A stretch of 64,000 nucleotides of DNA from contig NZ_JAFCKP010000012.1 of the NCBI RefSeq assembly GCF_018130245.1, positions 140,189 to 204,188 of the forward strand. The letters run 5' to 3'. Each line of letters starts with the position of its first letter. Positions within the stretch are counted from its first letter, which is position 1. The position numbers and the translations under genes are program-made. Below are positions 29,019 to 38,639 of this stretch, in pieces. The notes beneath the pieces are model-generated. The model had not been told where the DNA came from and ran no database searches. It saw nothing but the letters and a program-made list of their open reading frames with translations. This stretch comes from Bradyrhizobium sp. SZCCT0231 (lineage in GTDB: Bacteria > Pseudomonadota > Alphaproteobacteria > Rhizobiales > Xanthobacteraceae).

Positions 29019-29732
29019 GTGCCGTTCAGCCGCCGAACGATCGTTATCGCGCTCCTGCTGAGCGCAGCATCCCCCACATGCGCGCAGACCCAGGACAAAG
29101 CGACGCTGGTGCGCGAGGCCTTCGCTTCGCCTTACGGCAAGGCGCTGACCGCCGAGCTCGGCAAGTCACTGCGCGCAAGCGCCGACCCGGCATGCCTGAC
29201 GGACAAGGGGTTAGCTGCCGACCAGCTCGAACCGCGCGGCCGCGATATCGTCATCACATGGGGCACGCGCATGCTGGAAGGCGCATCGGCGTTCATCGAC
29301 CGGCAGAACTCCGACAATCCATTTGCCGGCGCAGCCGAACTGGAAAGCCTGAAGAGCAATCCGGACGTGAAGCGCTATCTCGCGATGGAAGAGCCGATAC
29401 GTCAGGCGAAGATCCTGGATTTGATCTTCGAGCATTTCGACCGCTACAACGTGATCGCCCGCGTGAAACTTGGAGCGGTCTACCCATTGGAGACCGGCAA
29501 CGAAGCTCTGCTCCGTCTCAATCCGACGGATGCAACTGAAGAGCGGTTGGAGACGTTCGCCAGCAAGAGTCGTTCGAAGGCGCTGAAACGTTTCCTGCAA
29601 TTGTCCGATCAAGAGGCGATTGCGCAGACTGCGGCGATCAAGAAGGCCTCATCGCCGCCGCCGTTTCCGCACACATTCTTCAAGGGCGTCGAGACCGACC
29701 TCGCCGAGCTCTGCATTCGCTCCGGCAAATAG
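29019..29732 (+). CDS. secreted hypothetical protein
   Basis: A 237-residue protein starting at GTG, with a signal peptide MPFSRRTIVIALLLSAASPTCAQ. The mature part is mostly helical, with two cysteines (PACLTDKG and ELCIRSGK) that could form a disulfide. No family recognised. The codon bias fits the genome. It lies 109 bases after phoD on the same strand. Confidence 0.7.
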   Translation: MPFSRRTIVIALLLSAASPTCAQTQDKATLVREAFASPYGKALTAELGKSLRASADPACLTDKGLAADQLEPRGRDIVITWGTRMLEGASAFIDRQNSDNPFAGAAELESLKSNPDVKRYLAMEEPIRQAKILDLIFEHFDRYNVIARVKLGAVYPLETGNEALLRLNPTDATEERLETFASKSRSKALKRFLQLSDQEAIAQTAAIKKASSPPPFPHTFFKGVETDLAELCIRSGK

Positions 29733-29736
29733 GCGG

Positions 29737-29868
29737 TCAGGTGTCCCGCGCCTGAAGCGCCGCTTCCAGCACCTCGCTCGAGCACGGCTTCTGCAGCCGC
29801 GGCTGGCCCGCCAATTCGGGCGGAATGCGCGCCTCGGCGCCGTAGCCGGCACCGGGGGGTTCCCGGAA
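29737..29868 (-). pseudogene. response-regulator receiver domain relic (C-terminal end only)
   Basis: Read on the minus strand, this piece encodes GAGYGAEARIPPELAGQPRL, then QKPCSSEVLEAALQARDT and a stop. It matches the last quarter of stand-alone receiver proteins, with the conserved GYG turn and the Lys-Pro switch. The aspartate-bearing N-terminal part is absent: upstream in frame comes a TGA after about 12 codons, and the preceding residues SFVPGT appear one frame over. I infer a decayed gene truncated by deletion, possibly at the crp-like gene's promoter. Confidence 0.55.
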
Positions 29869-29964
29869 CGAAACTCACCACATCATCGTTCTTGAGTCTG
29901 TCCACTTGTGCACGCAGGGGACGGATGGAGCTCGCTAAGTGGGGAGGAAGGACGGGAGTTCACG

Positions 29965-30729
29965 ATGGATGCGCGCATCGGCAAGGTCACCGAGGTCGAG
30001 AGCCGGCCGGCCAACAATCTGCTGCGGCGTTTGAGCCAGGCAGACTACGCCCTCCTGGCACCGCACGTGACCGTCGAGGACTCCGCAGCAGGCCGATTGC
30101 TCTACAATCCCGGCGATGACGTCCAGGTCGTCCACTTCCCCTGCGGACCGTCACTCGCGACTTTCCTCGTCGCCAACGAGGATGGCCGCGACGTCGAAAC
30201 CATTCTGGTCGGCCGCGAAGGCGCGGTGGGCGGCATCGTCAGCGAGGGATTTCTGCCGGCCTATACCCGCATCTGCGTGAAATTCGGCGGACCGTTTGCG
30301 CGCATTCACGTTGCCAAGCTGGAAGCGGCCAAGCTGCGCTCGGCGTCGCTGCGCAACATCTTTGCCCGCTATGCCGATTGCATGCTGGCCCAGATCTTCC
30401 AGTCGACCGCCTGTAACGCGATCCATTCGATCGAACAGCGCACCGCCAAATGGATTTTGGCGGCGATGGAGCGGACCGGCGACGAAACCAGCGTGCAGCT
30501 CACCCATGAGCAGCTCGCGACGCTGCTCGGGGTCGGGCGCAGCTATGCCAGCCGCGTGCTTCAGTCGTTTAGGGCGGAACGGATTCTCGACACAAGGCGC
30601 GGTTCGATCCTGGTTCGCAGCCGCGATGGCCTGAGGCTACGCGCCTGCCTGTGCAATGACGCCGTGAAAATGCATTTCGAGGAGGTGCTGCGCGGGGTCT
30701 ATCCGACCGAGGAGCGGGAGGCGGGGTAA
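29965..30729 (+). CDS. Crp/Fnr family transcriptional regulator
   Basis: A 254-residue regulator. A cyclic-nucleotide-binding-like beta-roll covers about residues 20-125 and a winged helix (LTHEQLATLLGVGRSYASRVL, starting at residue 179) follows. The ATG at 29965 has GGAG upstream; a longer frame from 29908 is unlikely. It lacks an N-terminal cysteine cluster of FNR, and where CRP has its phosphate-binding cassette it reads GREGAVGGI, so cAMP binding is doubtful. The gene ends 74 bases before the Lgt-like gene and could regulate it. Confidence 0.88.
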   Translation: MDARIGKVTEVESRPANNLLRRLSQADYALLAPHVTVEDSAAGRLLYNPGDDVQVVHFPCGPSLATFLVANEDGRDVETILVGREGAVGGIVSEGFLPAYTRICVKFGGPFARIHVAKLEAAKLRSASLRNIFARYADCMLAQIFQSTACNAIHSIEQRTAKWILAAMERTGDETSVQLTHEQLATLLGVGRSYASRVLQSFRAERILDTRRGSILVRSRDGLRLRACLCNDAVKMHFEEVLRGVYPTEEREAG

Positions 30730-30787
30730 GCGGGTCACAAGGGCAGAGGGCGCAGTCATGCGCATCGCGCTGTTTGAACGTAACCGT

Positions 30788-30803
30788 GCTATACTCTCCC
30801 CGC
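30788..30803 (+). promoter_or_regulatory. extended -10 promoter immediately before the Lgt-like gene
   Basis: TGCTATACT (30787-30795) fits an extended -10 element (TGnTATAAT), and its expected transcription start is at or just before the ATG at 30804. No Shine-Dalgarno sequence precedes that ATG, consistent with a leaderless or nearly leaderless mRNA. No good -35 box is present. Confidence 0.35.
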
Positions 30804-31520
30804 ATGGGCGGGGCTTTGCTTCACACTCTCTTCGACATCGCTGCTTGGCTGGCGGCCGCGGCGGCGATCTACTGGCTGTCGCGACGAGGCTTGCAGTTTC
30901 CGGCGCAATCCTTCGCGCTGCCCTATATCGCCGCGCTGGTGTTCGGCGCCGGCATCGGCGCCTATCTGTTCGGCTCCGCCAATCTGTGGCTGTCGGGCCA
31001 GAGCGGCATTGCGCGCTCGGTCGAGGGCGCGCTGGCCGGCGGCATCGTGGCGATCGAGCTCTACAAATGGTCCGCGGGGATCACGGTGCGAACCGGCGCG
31101 CGGTTTGCACTGCCGCTGGCGCTCGGCATCGCGATCGGCCGGCTCGGCTGCTACTTCGCGGGCCTCGACGACTTCACCTATGGCACGCCGACGGCGCTGC
31201 CCTTCGGCCATGATTTCGGCGACGGCGTTCCTCGCCATCCTGTGCAGCTCTACGAAAGCGCGGCCCTGGCCGTATTCGCAGCCTTCTATGTGCTGGCGGT
31301 CTTGAACCGGAACGCGTTCACGATCACCAATGGTTTCTACCTGGTGCTCGCCTATTACGGAGCACAACGCTTCCTGTGGGAATTCCTCAAGCCCTATGGC
31401 ACGCTGATCGGCCCCTTCACCCTGTTTCACCTGCTGTCGCTGTCGATCCTGCTCTATGCCGCCTTCATGCTGGCGACGGCACCCAAAGCGAGACCCGTGC
31501 ATGAACGCGCCGTTGCGTAA
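30804..31520 (+). CDS. Lgt-like membrane diacylglyceryl transferase homologue, non-canonical
   Basis: A 238-residue membrane protein with about seven helices. It shares with prolipoprotein diacylglyceryl transferase the GRLGC segment (Arg113, matching Arg143 of E. coli Lgt), HPVQLYES (145-152) and YGAQR (185-189, matching Tyr235 and Arg239). The catalytic HGG motif with His103 is replaced by SVEGALAGG (72-80). Shorter than Lgt (about 290). It is probably not the housekeeping Lgt but a relative acting on another phosphatidylglycerol-linked reaction. Its 3' end overlaps the radical SAM gene by 20 bases, implying coupled expression. Confidence 0.82.
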   Translation: MGGALLHTLFDIAAWLAAAAAIYWLSRRGLQFPAQSFALPYIAALVFGAGIGAYLFGSANLWLSGQSGIARSVEGALAGGIVAIELYKWSAGITVRTGARFALPLALGIAIGRLGCYFAGLDDFTYGTPTALPFGHDFGDGVPRHPVQLYESAALAVFAAFYVLAVLNRNAFTITNGFYLVLAYYGAQRFLWEFLKPYGTLIGPFTLFHLLSLSILLYAAFMLATAPKARPVHERAVA

Positions 31521-32946
31521 GTCGCGCCCCTACATCTTCTGGGGCCAGACCCAATCCCTCTGCGAGACCTGCCTGAAGCTGGTGCAGACCAAGATCCAGA
31601 TTCTCGACAACGAGGTCTGGTACGAAAAGCGCTGCCGGGAGCATGGCGTTCAGTCGACGCTGGTGTCGACGGATGCCGCCTATTGGCGCCTGTGCAAGGA
31701 TTTCATCAAGCCGGGTGACCGCCCGCTACAATTCCAAGAGCGTACCGAATTCGGCTGTCCCTATGATTGCGGTCTCTGTCCCGACCATGAGCAGCATTCC
31801 TGCCTGGCGCTGATCGAGATCACCGAGCACTGCAACCTCACCTGTCCGGTCTGCTTCGCCGAATCTTCGCCGGCACGAACGAAATTCACTCCGCTCGCGA
31901 CGGTGGAGAAGATGCTCGACGCGCTGGTCGCGAGCGAAGGCGAGCCTGACCTCGTGCAGATTTCCGGCGGCGAGCCGACGCTGCATCCCGACTTCTTCGA
32001 GATCCTGGACGCCGTGCGCGCCCGCCCGATCCGCCACGTCATGATCAACACCAACGGCCTGCGCATCGCCCGCGAAAAGGATTTTGTGGCGCGGCTCGCC
32101 GAGAACAGTCGCGGGCTGGAGGTCTATCTCCAGTTCGATTCGCTGCAGCGCGATGCGTTGATCAACCTGCGCGGCGCGGATTTGCGCAAGATCCGCCAGC
32201 AGGCGCTGGAGAATCTCGAGCATTATGGCATCTCGACCACGCTGGTCGCGACCATCAAGCGCGGCGTCAACGATTCCGAGATCGGCGACATCGTGCGCCA
32301 CGCGCTGACCTGGACATGCGTGCGCGGTGTCACCTTGCAGCCGGTGCAGGATGCCGGCCGCAACGAGAATTTCGACAAAAATACCGACCGCATCATGCTG
32401 TCGGAGATTCGCAAGCGCGTGGTCGAGACCGGCGTGTTCGGCGACAAGGACATGATCCCGCTGCCCTGCAATCCCGAAAGCATCTCGATCGGCTACGGCC
32501 TGCGCAACGGCGCGAAGGTGCTGCCGCTGACGTCGCTGATCCCGCAGGAACAGCTGGTTGCGGTGATGCCCAACACCATCAGCCCGGAAAAATATCCGAT
32601 GCTGCGGGAAAAATTCGTCGATCTGTTCTCGCTGTCGTCGGGGCCCCTCAACACCAGCGAGCGCGTCTGCGAATTGCTGTGCTGCCTGCCGAGCTTCGAG
32701 GTGCCGCAGGGTCTCACTTACGAGAACGTCTTCCGCGTGACCATCGTGCAGTTTCTCGACCGCTTCAATTTCTGCGTCGGCAACGTCAAGCGCAGCTGCA
32801 TCCATTTCGTGACCGAGCAGGGCGCGATCATTCCGTTCGACACCTACAATCTGTTCTACCGCAACGGCGCGATCTCCCGGATCCGCGCCGAGCTCGAAGG
32901 GCAGACTTATCGCGAGGCGAGACAGAGCGAGGAAGCGCGACAATGA
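31501..32946 (+). CDS. radical SAM protein of the Tes/COG1964 type
   Basis: A 481-residue enzyme with the SAM-cluster motif CNLTCPVC (Cys111, 115, 118) and GGEP at 156-159. An N-terminal zinc- or rubredoxin-like knuckle has Cys21, Cys24 and Cys45, and GCPYDCGLCP (Cys86, 90, 93) with Cys101 precedes the radical domain. A C-terminal set (Cys323, 390, 394, 395, 425, 433) could hold further clusters. This layout resembles archaeal tetraether synthase (Tes) and bacterial membrane-spanning-lipid synthase relatives. Reaction unproven; C-C bond formation between lipid chains is a hypothesis. It overlaps both neighbours. Confidence 0.82.
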   Translation: MNAPLRKSRPYIFWGQTQSLCETCLKLVQTKIQILDNEVWYEKRCREHGVQSTLVSTDAAYWRLCKDFIKPGDRPLQFQERTEFGCPYDCGLCPDHEQHSCLALIEITEHCNLTCPVCFAESSPARTKFTPLATVEKMLDALVASEGEPDLVQISGGEPTLHPDFFEILDAVRARPIRHVMINTNGLRIAREKDFVARLAENSRGLEVYLQFDSLQRDALINLRGADLRKIRQQALENLEHYGISTTLVATIKRGVNDSEIGDIVRHALTWTCVRGVTLQPVQDAGRNENFDKNTDRIMLSEIRKRVVETGVFGDKDMIPLPCNPESISIGYGLRNGAKVLPLTSLIPQEQLVAVMPNTISPEKYPMLREKFVDLFSLSSGPLNTSERVCELLCCLPSFEVPQGLTYENVFRVTIVQFLDRFNFCVGNVKRSCIHFVTEQGAIIPFDTYNLFYRNGAISRIRAELEGQTYREARQSEEARQ

Positions 32947-33227
32947 GCGATACGCCACCACCGGTTCTGCCGCCCGTCCCGACGCCCGGCCAGGTACGCA
33001 GCGGCTGCCTCACCGCGTTGATGGTGATCGCAGGGGTGATCCTGCTGCTGCCGGGCCTCTGCGCAGTCCTGTTCGGCGGAATCTCGATATCCGAGAGCGG
33101 CCGGATCGATTCCGACATCGCGCCGCTGGTGTTCCTGGGCGTGGTCGTCGGCATCGGAGGCGTCGTCCTGATCTGGGCGGCCATCAGGGGGCGGAAAGCC
33201 CCCGCCCATCCCGGAACCCAGCCCTAA
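32943..33227 (+). CDS. small two-helix membrane protein
   Basis: A 94-residue protein whose ATG overlaps the radical SAM stop by four bases (ATGA). A Pro-rich N-terminus (PPPVLPPVPTPG) is followed by helices at about residues 22-45 and 60-82 and a short basic tail. No family recognised. Translational coupling implies it belongs to the Lgt-like/radical SAM unit, perhaps as a membrane anchor or subunit. Confidence 0.75.
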   Translation: MSDTPPPVLPPVPTPGQVRSGCLTALMVIAGVILLLPGLCAVLFGGISISESGRIDSDIAPLVFLGVVVGIGGVVLIWAAIRGRKAPAHPGTQP

Positions 33228-33278
33228 GCCCCGGAGATTCCCGGACAAAATTCAATCAACCAACGGCCAAAGAACACA

Positions 33279-33306
33279 TTGTTTTTTGGCGGTTTTTGCA
33301 TATATT
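33279..33306 (+). promoter_or_regulatory. putative sigma70-type promoter for typA
   Basis: TTGTTT (33279-33284) and TATATT (33301-33306) are separated by 16 bases in the most AT-rich patch of the region. Transcription from here would leave a leader of about 155 bases before the typA start. Confidence 0.45.
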
Positions 33307-33326
33307 GCGCCGCAAACGCGCAGGGC

Positions 33327-33357
33327 GCCCGGTCTGATATGGCCGGGCTTCCTTTTT
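33327..33357 (+). terminator. terminator-like hairpin in the typA leader
   Basis: GCCCGG (33327-33332) pairs with CCGGGC (33343-33348) over a 10-base loop and is followed by TTCCTTTTT. It lies between the putative promoter and typA, so it may act as an attenuator or end a short leader RNA. Confidence 0.5.
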
Positions 33358-33467
33358 GGGCGCAAAGCGCCCCGTTTCCAGTCTTCCAGCGTTGTTTCGA
33401 GAAGAGGTCCCGGTCCGACCGGCGAGATCGCGCTTAACCCATTGTTCGACCGCAAAGAAGCTCACTC

Positions 33468-35294
<1,827 letters not shown>

Positions 35295-35312
35295 GGCCGC
35301 CGCTCTCACTCG

Positions 35313-35454
35313 CTGTCATTCCCCGCCACCGGGTCTCGCCTTCGGCGAGCCCGATGACAGGCTCCGGCGGGGAATCCAGTACGCCGCAGCTTCTCGGCTC
35401 TATTGCGACTGCCTCTGGGATACTGGATCACCCGCCTACGCGGGTGATGACAGC
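35313..35454. repeat. composite palindromic repeat (CTGTCATTCCCCGCC type)
   Basis: It begins CTGTCATTCCCCGCC and ends GGGTGATGACAGC; internal inverted pairs include GGGTCTCGCC-like/GGCGAGCCC and CACCCGCCTACGCGGGTG. The middle shares GGGGAATCCAGTACGCCGC with 1594-1612 and, inverted, with 24650-24670. Confidence 0.75.
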
Positions 35455-35503
35455 TGTGCGGGGGCGGCTTCAGCGCGTATCACAGACGTGCTAGAGCCCG
35501 CCC

Positions 35504-36751
35504 ATGACCTCCCTCCCCTCCTCCGTCGACGTCGCGATCATCGGCGCCGGTGCCGCCGGCCTCGGTGCGGCGCATGCGCTGGCGGGCTCCGGCCTCTCCG
35601 TGATCGTGCTGGAGGCGCGTAACAGGCTCGGCGGCCGGGCCTGGACCGTGCAGGCCTCGCCTGAGGTCATCTTCGACGTCGGCTGCGGCTGGCTGCATTC
35701 GGCGGACAAGAACTCCTTCGTCACAATCGCGCAGCGGCAGGGTTTCGAGCTCAACAAGGACCTGCCGCCCTGGCGTGAGCGCGCCTATGGCAGCGCGTTT
35801 CCGCAAGACCAGCGCGACGATTTCATGCGCGCGATGGACGCGTTCTATGAGCGCCTGTGGCAGGCCGCGCAGAAGGGCAAGGACGAGCCCGCGAGCTTGA
35901 GCCTCGAGCCCGGCAATCGCTGGAATCCAATGATCGACGCGATCTCGACCTATATCAACGGCTGCGAGCTGCGGGATATGTCGACGCTGGACTGGGACGC
36001 CTATGAGGACACCAACCTCAACTGGCGCGTCCGTCGCGGCTATGGCGCGCTGATTGCAGCCTATGGTGCGCCTTGCCCGGTGGCGCTGAACTGCAACGTC
36101 ACGCTGATCGATCATTCGGGCATACGCATCCGCATCGAGACCTCGCAGGGCACGCTGGCGGCCGACAAGGTGATCGTCACCGTGCCGACCAATCTCATCG
36201 CCGATGAGACGATCCGCTTCTCGCCGCCGCTCCCGGCCAAGGTCGATGCCGCCGCCGGCCTGCCGCTCGGCGTCGACAACAAGGTGACGCTGGCGCTCGA
36301 CGACGCCGAGGCCTTTCCGAAGGAGGGCAACCTGCGCGGCGCCACCATGCGGACCGAGATGGGCACCTATCACATCCGCCCGTTCGGCCAGCCCTGCATC
36401 GAAGGCTTCTTCGGCGGCAGCTTTGCCCGCGAGCTGGAAGACGCCGGCGAAGGCGCCATCGCCGCGCACAGCATCGACGAGATCGCGGGGTTCCTCGGCA
36501 ACGATATCAGGGACAAGCTGAAGCCGCTCTGCGAGTCCCGCTGGGCCCGCGATCCCTTCGCGCGGGGGTCCTATTCGCACGCGCTGCCCGGGCACGCGGG
36601 GGATCGCGCGGTGTTGGCCGCACCGGTGGATGGCCGGCTGTTCTTCGCCGGCGAGGCAACGTCGCCGACCTTCTTCACGACGGCGCATGGCGCGCGGGAC
36701 AGCGGCGAGCGGGCGGCGAAGGAAGTGCTCGCGACTCTGGGCAAGCTGTAA
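35504..36751 (+). CDS. flavin monoamine oxidase family FAD-dependent oxidoreductase
   Basis: A 415-residue amine-oxidase-like enzyme. The N-terminal FAD motif VAIIGAGAAGLGAAHALAGSG leads to EARNRLGGRAWT, and the C-terminal FAD segment RLFFAGEATSPTFFTTAHGA ends the fold. No signal peptide. The substrate is unknown; the family includes amine oxidases and carotenoid or protoporphyrinogen desaturase-like members. It stands alone, flanked by repeats. Confidence 0.87.
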   Translation: MTSLPSSVDVAIIGAGAAGLGAAHALAGSGLSVIVLEARNRLGGRAWTVQASPEVIFDVGCGWLHSADKNSFVTIAQRQGFELNKDLPPWRERAYGSAFPQDQRDDFMRAMDAFYERLWQAAQKGKDEPASLSLEPGNRWNPMIDAISTYINGCELRDMSTLDWDAYEDTNLNWRVRRGYGALIAAYGAPCPVALNCNVTLIDHSGIRIRIETSQGTLAADKVIVTVPTNLIADETIRFSPPLPAKVDAAAGLPLGVDNKVTLALDDAEAFPKEGNLRGATMRTEMGTYHIRPFGQPCIEGFFGGSFARELEDAGEGAIAAHSIDEIAGFLGNDIRDKLKPLCESRWARDPFARGSYSHALPGHAGDRAVLAAPVDGRLFFAGEATSPTFFTTAHGARDSGERAAKEVLATLGKL

Positions 36752-36761
36752 CTAGGAGCTC

Positions 36762-36841
36762 CGTCATTGCGAGCGCAGCGAAGCAATCCAGAATCTTTCC
36801 GCGGTGGCAGTCTGGATTGCTTCGCTGCGCTCGCAATGACG
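36762..36841. repeat. inverted repeat CGTCATTGCGAGCGCAGCGAAG family
   Basis: CGTCATTGCGAGCGCAGCGA and TCGCTGCGCTCGCAATGACG are exact inverted arms, with AGCAATCCAGA / TCTGGATTGCT inside them. The variable centre is about 15 bases. Same family as 20725-20803. Confidence 0.92.
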
Positions 36842-36843
36842 AA

Positions 36844-37251
36844 TTACTCGATCACCCGCGCCCGCAAATCGGCATCTGGCACGAAGCAGGCATCGTACTT
36901 GCCGAAGATGCGATAGCGATTGCGCGCGATGAGGTTGTACACGAGGTCCCGCAGCGGCTTTGGCACGACGAATAATGCGCGCACCCATCCCCAGCCGGGA
37001 ATCTGTGACAGCACCGTTAGTGCGGCGTCGGACTTCATGAAGACCTCGCCGCCATGGACCACCGCGTTGGTATCAGGATCGTCGGGATCGATGCCGAACG
37101 TGCGCGCGAGCCGTACCCCATAGTCCGACTGGATCGGGGTGAAGCGAAACCGCTTCGCCGTATCGCGCTTGGCAACAAAACGCACCCAGCGCGAGCAGAA
37201 GATGCAGACGCCGTCGAACAGGATCACGTCATCGTCGGGCCATCTGGGCAT
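36844..37251 (-). CDS. DCC family thiol-disulfide oxidoreductase-like protein (DUF393)
   Basis: A 135-residue protein with the family-defining DGVCIFCSRWV: the DxxCxxC motif lies at about residues 13-19. A thioredoxin-like role is predicted for the family but no substrate is known. It is the last gene of a minus-strand run: hydrolase, DUF2269, SDR-DoxX, then this gene after 60 bases. Confidence 0.86.
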   Translation of the reverse strand: MPRWPDDDVILFDGVCIFCSRWVRFVAKRDTAKRFRFTPIQSDYGVRLARTFGIDPDDPDTNAVVHGGEVFMKSDAALTVLSQIPGWGWVRALFVVPKPLRDLVYNLIARNRYRIFGKYDACFVPDADLRARVIE

Positions 37252-37311
37252 CAGACTCTCTTTTTGACGCGTTTTCTTTAAGCGAACCGGGATCCACTTC
37301 GCTCGAAAACG

Positions 37312-38631
37312 CTATCGATTATCCAGCATCAGAAGCGCGACCAGCATCAGCACGATCGCCGGCCCCGTTTTCACCAGCGCGCCGAGCGGTTCGACCCACA
37401 GGTCGGGCGTCAGGATCGCCGCGCCAATCATATAGCCGAGCGACGCCAAAATGCCCGCGACGAGCCCGACCGCCGCGGTGCGGCGGAAGGCGATCAGCAC
37501 GCCGATGCTCATGTCCATCAGGCTGGTGCCGATGGTGATGGGATCGACCAGCGCGGGCGGGAAATTGTGTGCGCTCAAAATCCCGGCGGCGGCGCGGTAG
37601 GACACGAACAGCGCGATGAAGCCCGAGACGATCCAGAACGCGACCAGGCTCGCGACAATCAGCGCCTTGACCAGAAACAGGCGCGCGAACCATTTGTCCT
37701 GGATGGTGGCGGGATGGCGCCCGACCGTCTCAGCCAGCGTCTTCGGCGCGATGCCCGTGGCGGCGATCCACGCGGAGGGATCGCCGATCACGCCGCGGCG
37801 CAGCTCGGCGATGGCCGTTGAGCGCATCGGAGGCATCCAGCCGAGATAGCTGGCGAGATCACCGAGTTTCGCGCCGAGATCGAGCATGAAGCGCGGCATC
37901 GCGATGCGTGGCCAGCCGGCTGTGCCGAACGCATGCCGAAACTGCTTGACGACGCCGGCCACGGTGGCCGGTTCGGCCTGCATCAGATCCCAACTCACCG
38001 CCTTCACGGAGGCATCGTCGATGTCGCGTGCGGCGAGCCAGGCGATGGTCGCCGAAATATCCTCGATCGCGACGGGGTGGAATGGCGCTGCCATTTCCTT
38101 GGCGGGCAAATCAACCGGGAAGGCAGCAAGTGCGCGGAGCATGGCGCTGCCGCCATAGGCTGACGGCGCGACCACGAAGCCGGGCCGTAGGATGGCATGG
38201 GGAATGCCGCTAGTCCCGATCAGCCGCTCGGCCTCGCGCTTGGTGGTGGCGAAGGCGGTGCGATCCGCCTCCGCGGAGCCGGGGATCGAGATATGCACCA
38301 GCCGGATTGCGCGACCGCTGCCGCCGATTGCCTGAAGCAGCCGCGCGACGAAATCGCGATGCACCGCGCTCGTGTTGCTGCCGGGGCCATCCTGGAGCAC
38401 GCCGAGGCAGTTCACCACGACATCAACGGAATGCTCGCTGAGGAGGCGCGTCAGCGCGGCCGCATCGAGGATGAGGATCGGCAGCTCGATGTCCAGCGCG
38501 CTCATTGCCTGCGCCGGCGACAGGCTCCGCGCTACGCCGACGACGCGAAAGCCCCGCGTGCGCAGATCGTCGGCGACGAAGCGGCCGATCAGGCCGGAGG
38601 CGCCGAGCACCAGAATGGTTCGCTCACTCAT
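37312..38631 (-). CDS. SDR-type NAD(P)-binding protein fused to a DoxX-like membrane domain
   Basis: A 439-residue fusion. The N-terminal 280 residues are an atypical SDR (TILVLGASGLIGRFVADDL; no clear YxxxK). Four hydrophobic helices in the last 130 residues (for example FLVKALIVASLVAFWIVSGF and GLVAGILASLGYMIGAAIL) look like the DoxX_3 family. The start MSERTI at 38631 was chosen because it opens the Rossmann strand. It lies eight bases after the DUF2269 gene. Role unknown; membrane redox or lipid/quinone chemistry is a guess. Confidence 0.82.
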   Translation of the reverse strand: MSERTILVLGASGLIGRFVADDLRTRGFRVVGVARSLSPAQAMSALDIELPILILDAAALTRLLSEHSVDVVVNCLGVLQDGPGSNTSAVHRDFVARLLQAIGGSGRAIRLVHISIPGSAEADRTAFATTKREAERLIGTSGIPHAILRPGFVVAPSAYGGSAMLRALAAFPVDLPAKEMAAPFHPVAIEDISATIAWLAARDIDDASVKAVSWDLMQAEPATVAGVVKQFRHAFGTAGWPRIAMPRFMLDLGAKLGDLASYLGWMPPMRSTAIAELRRGVIGDPSAWIAATGIAPKTLAETVGRHPATIQDKWFARLFLVKALIVASLVAFWIVSGFIALFVSYRAAAGILSAHNFPPALVDPITIGTSLMDMSIGVLIAFRRTAAVGLVAGILASLGYMIGAAILTPDLWVEPLGALVKTGPAIVLMLVALLMLDNR

Positions 38632-38639
38632 CGCGTCCC

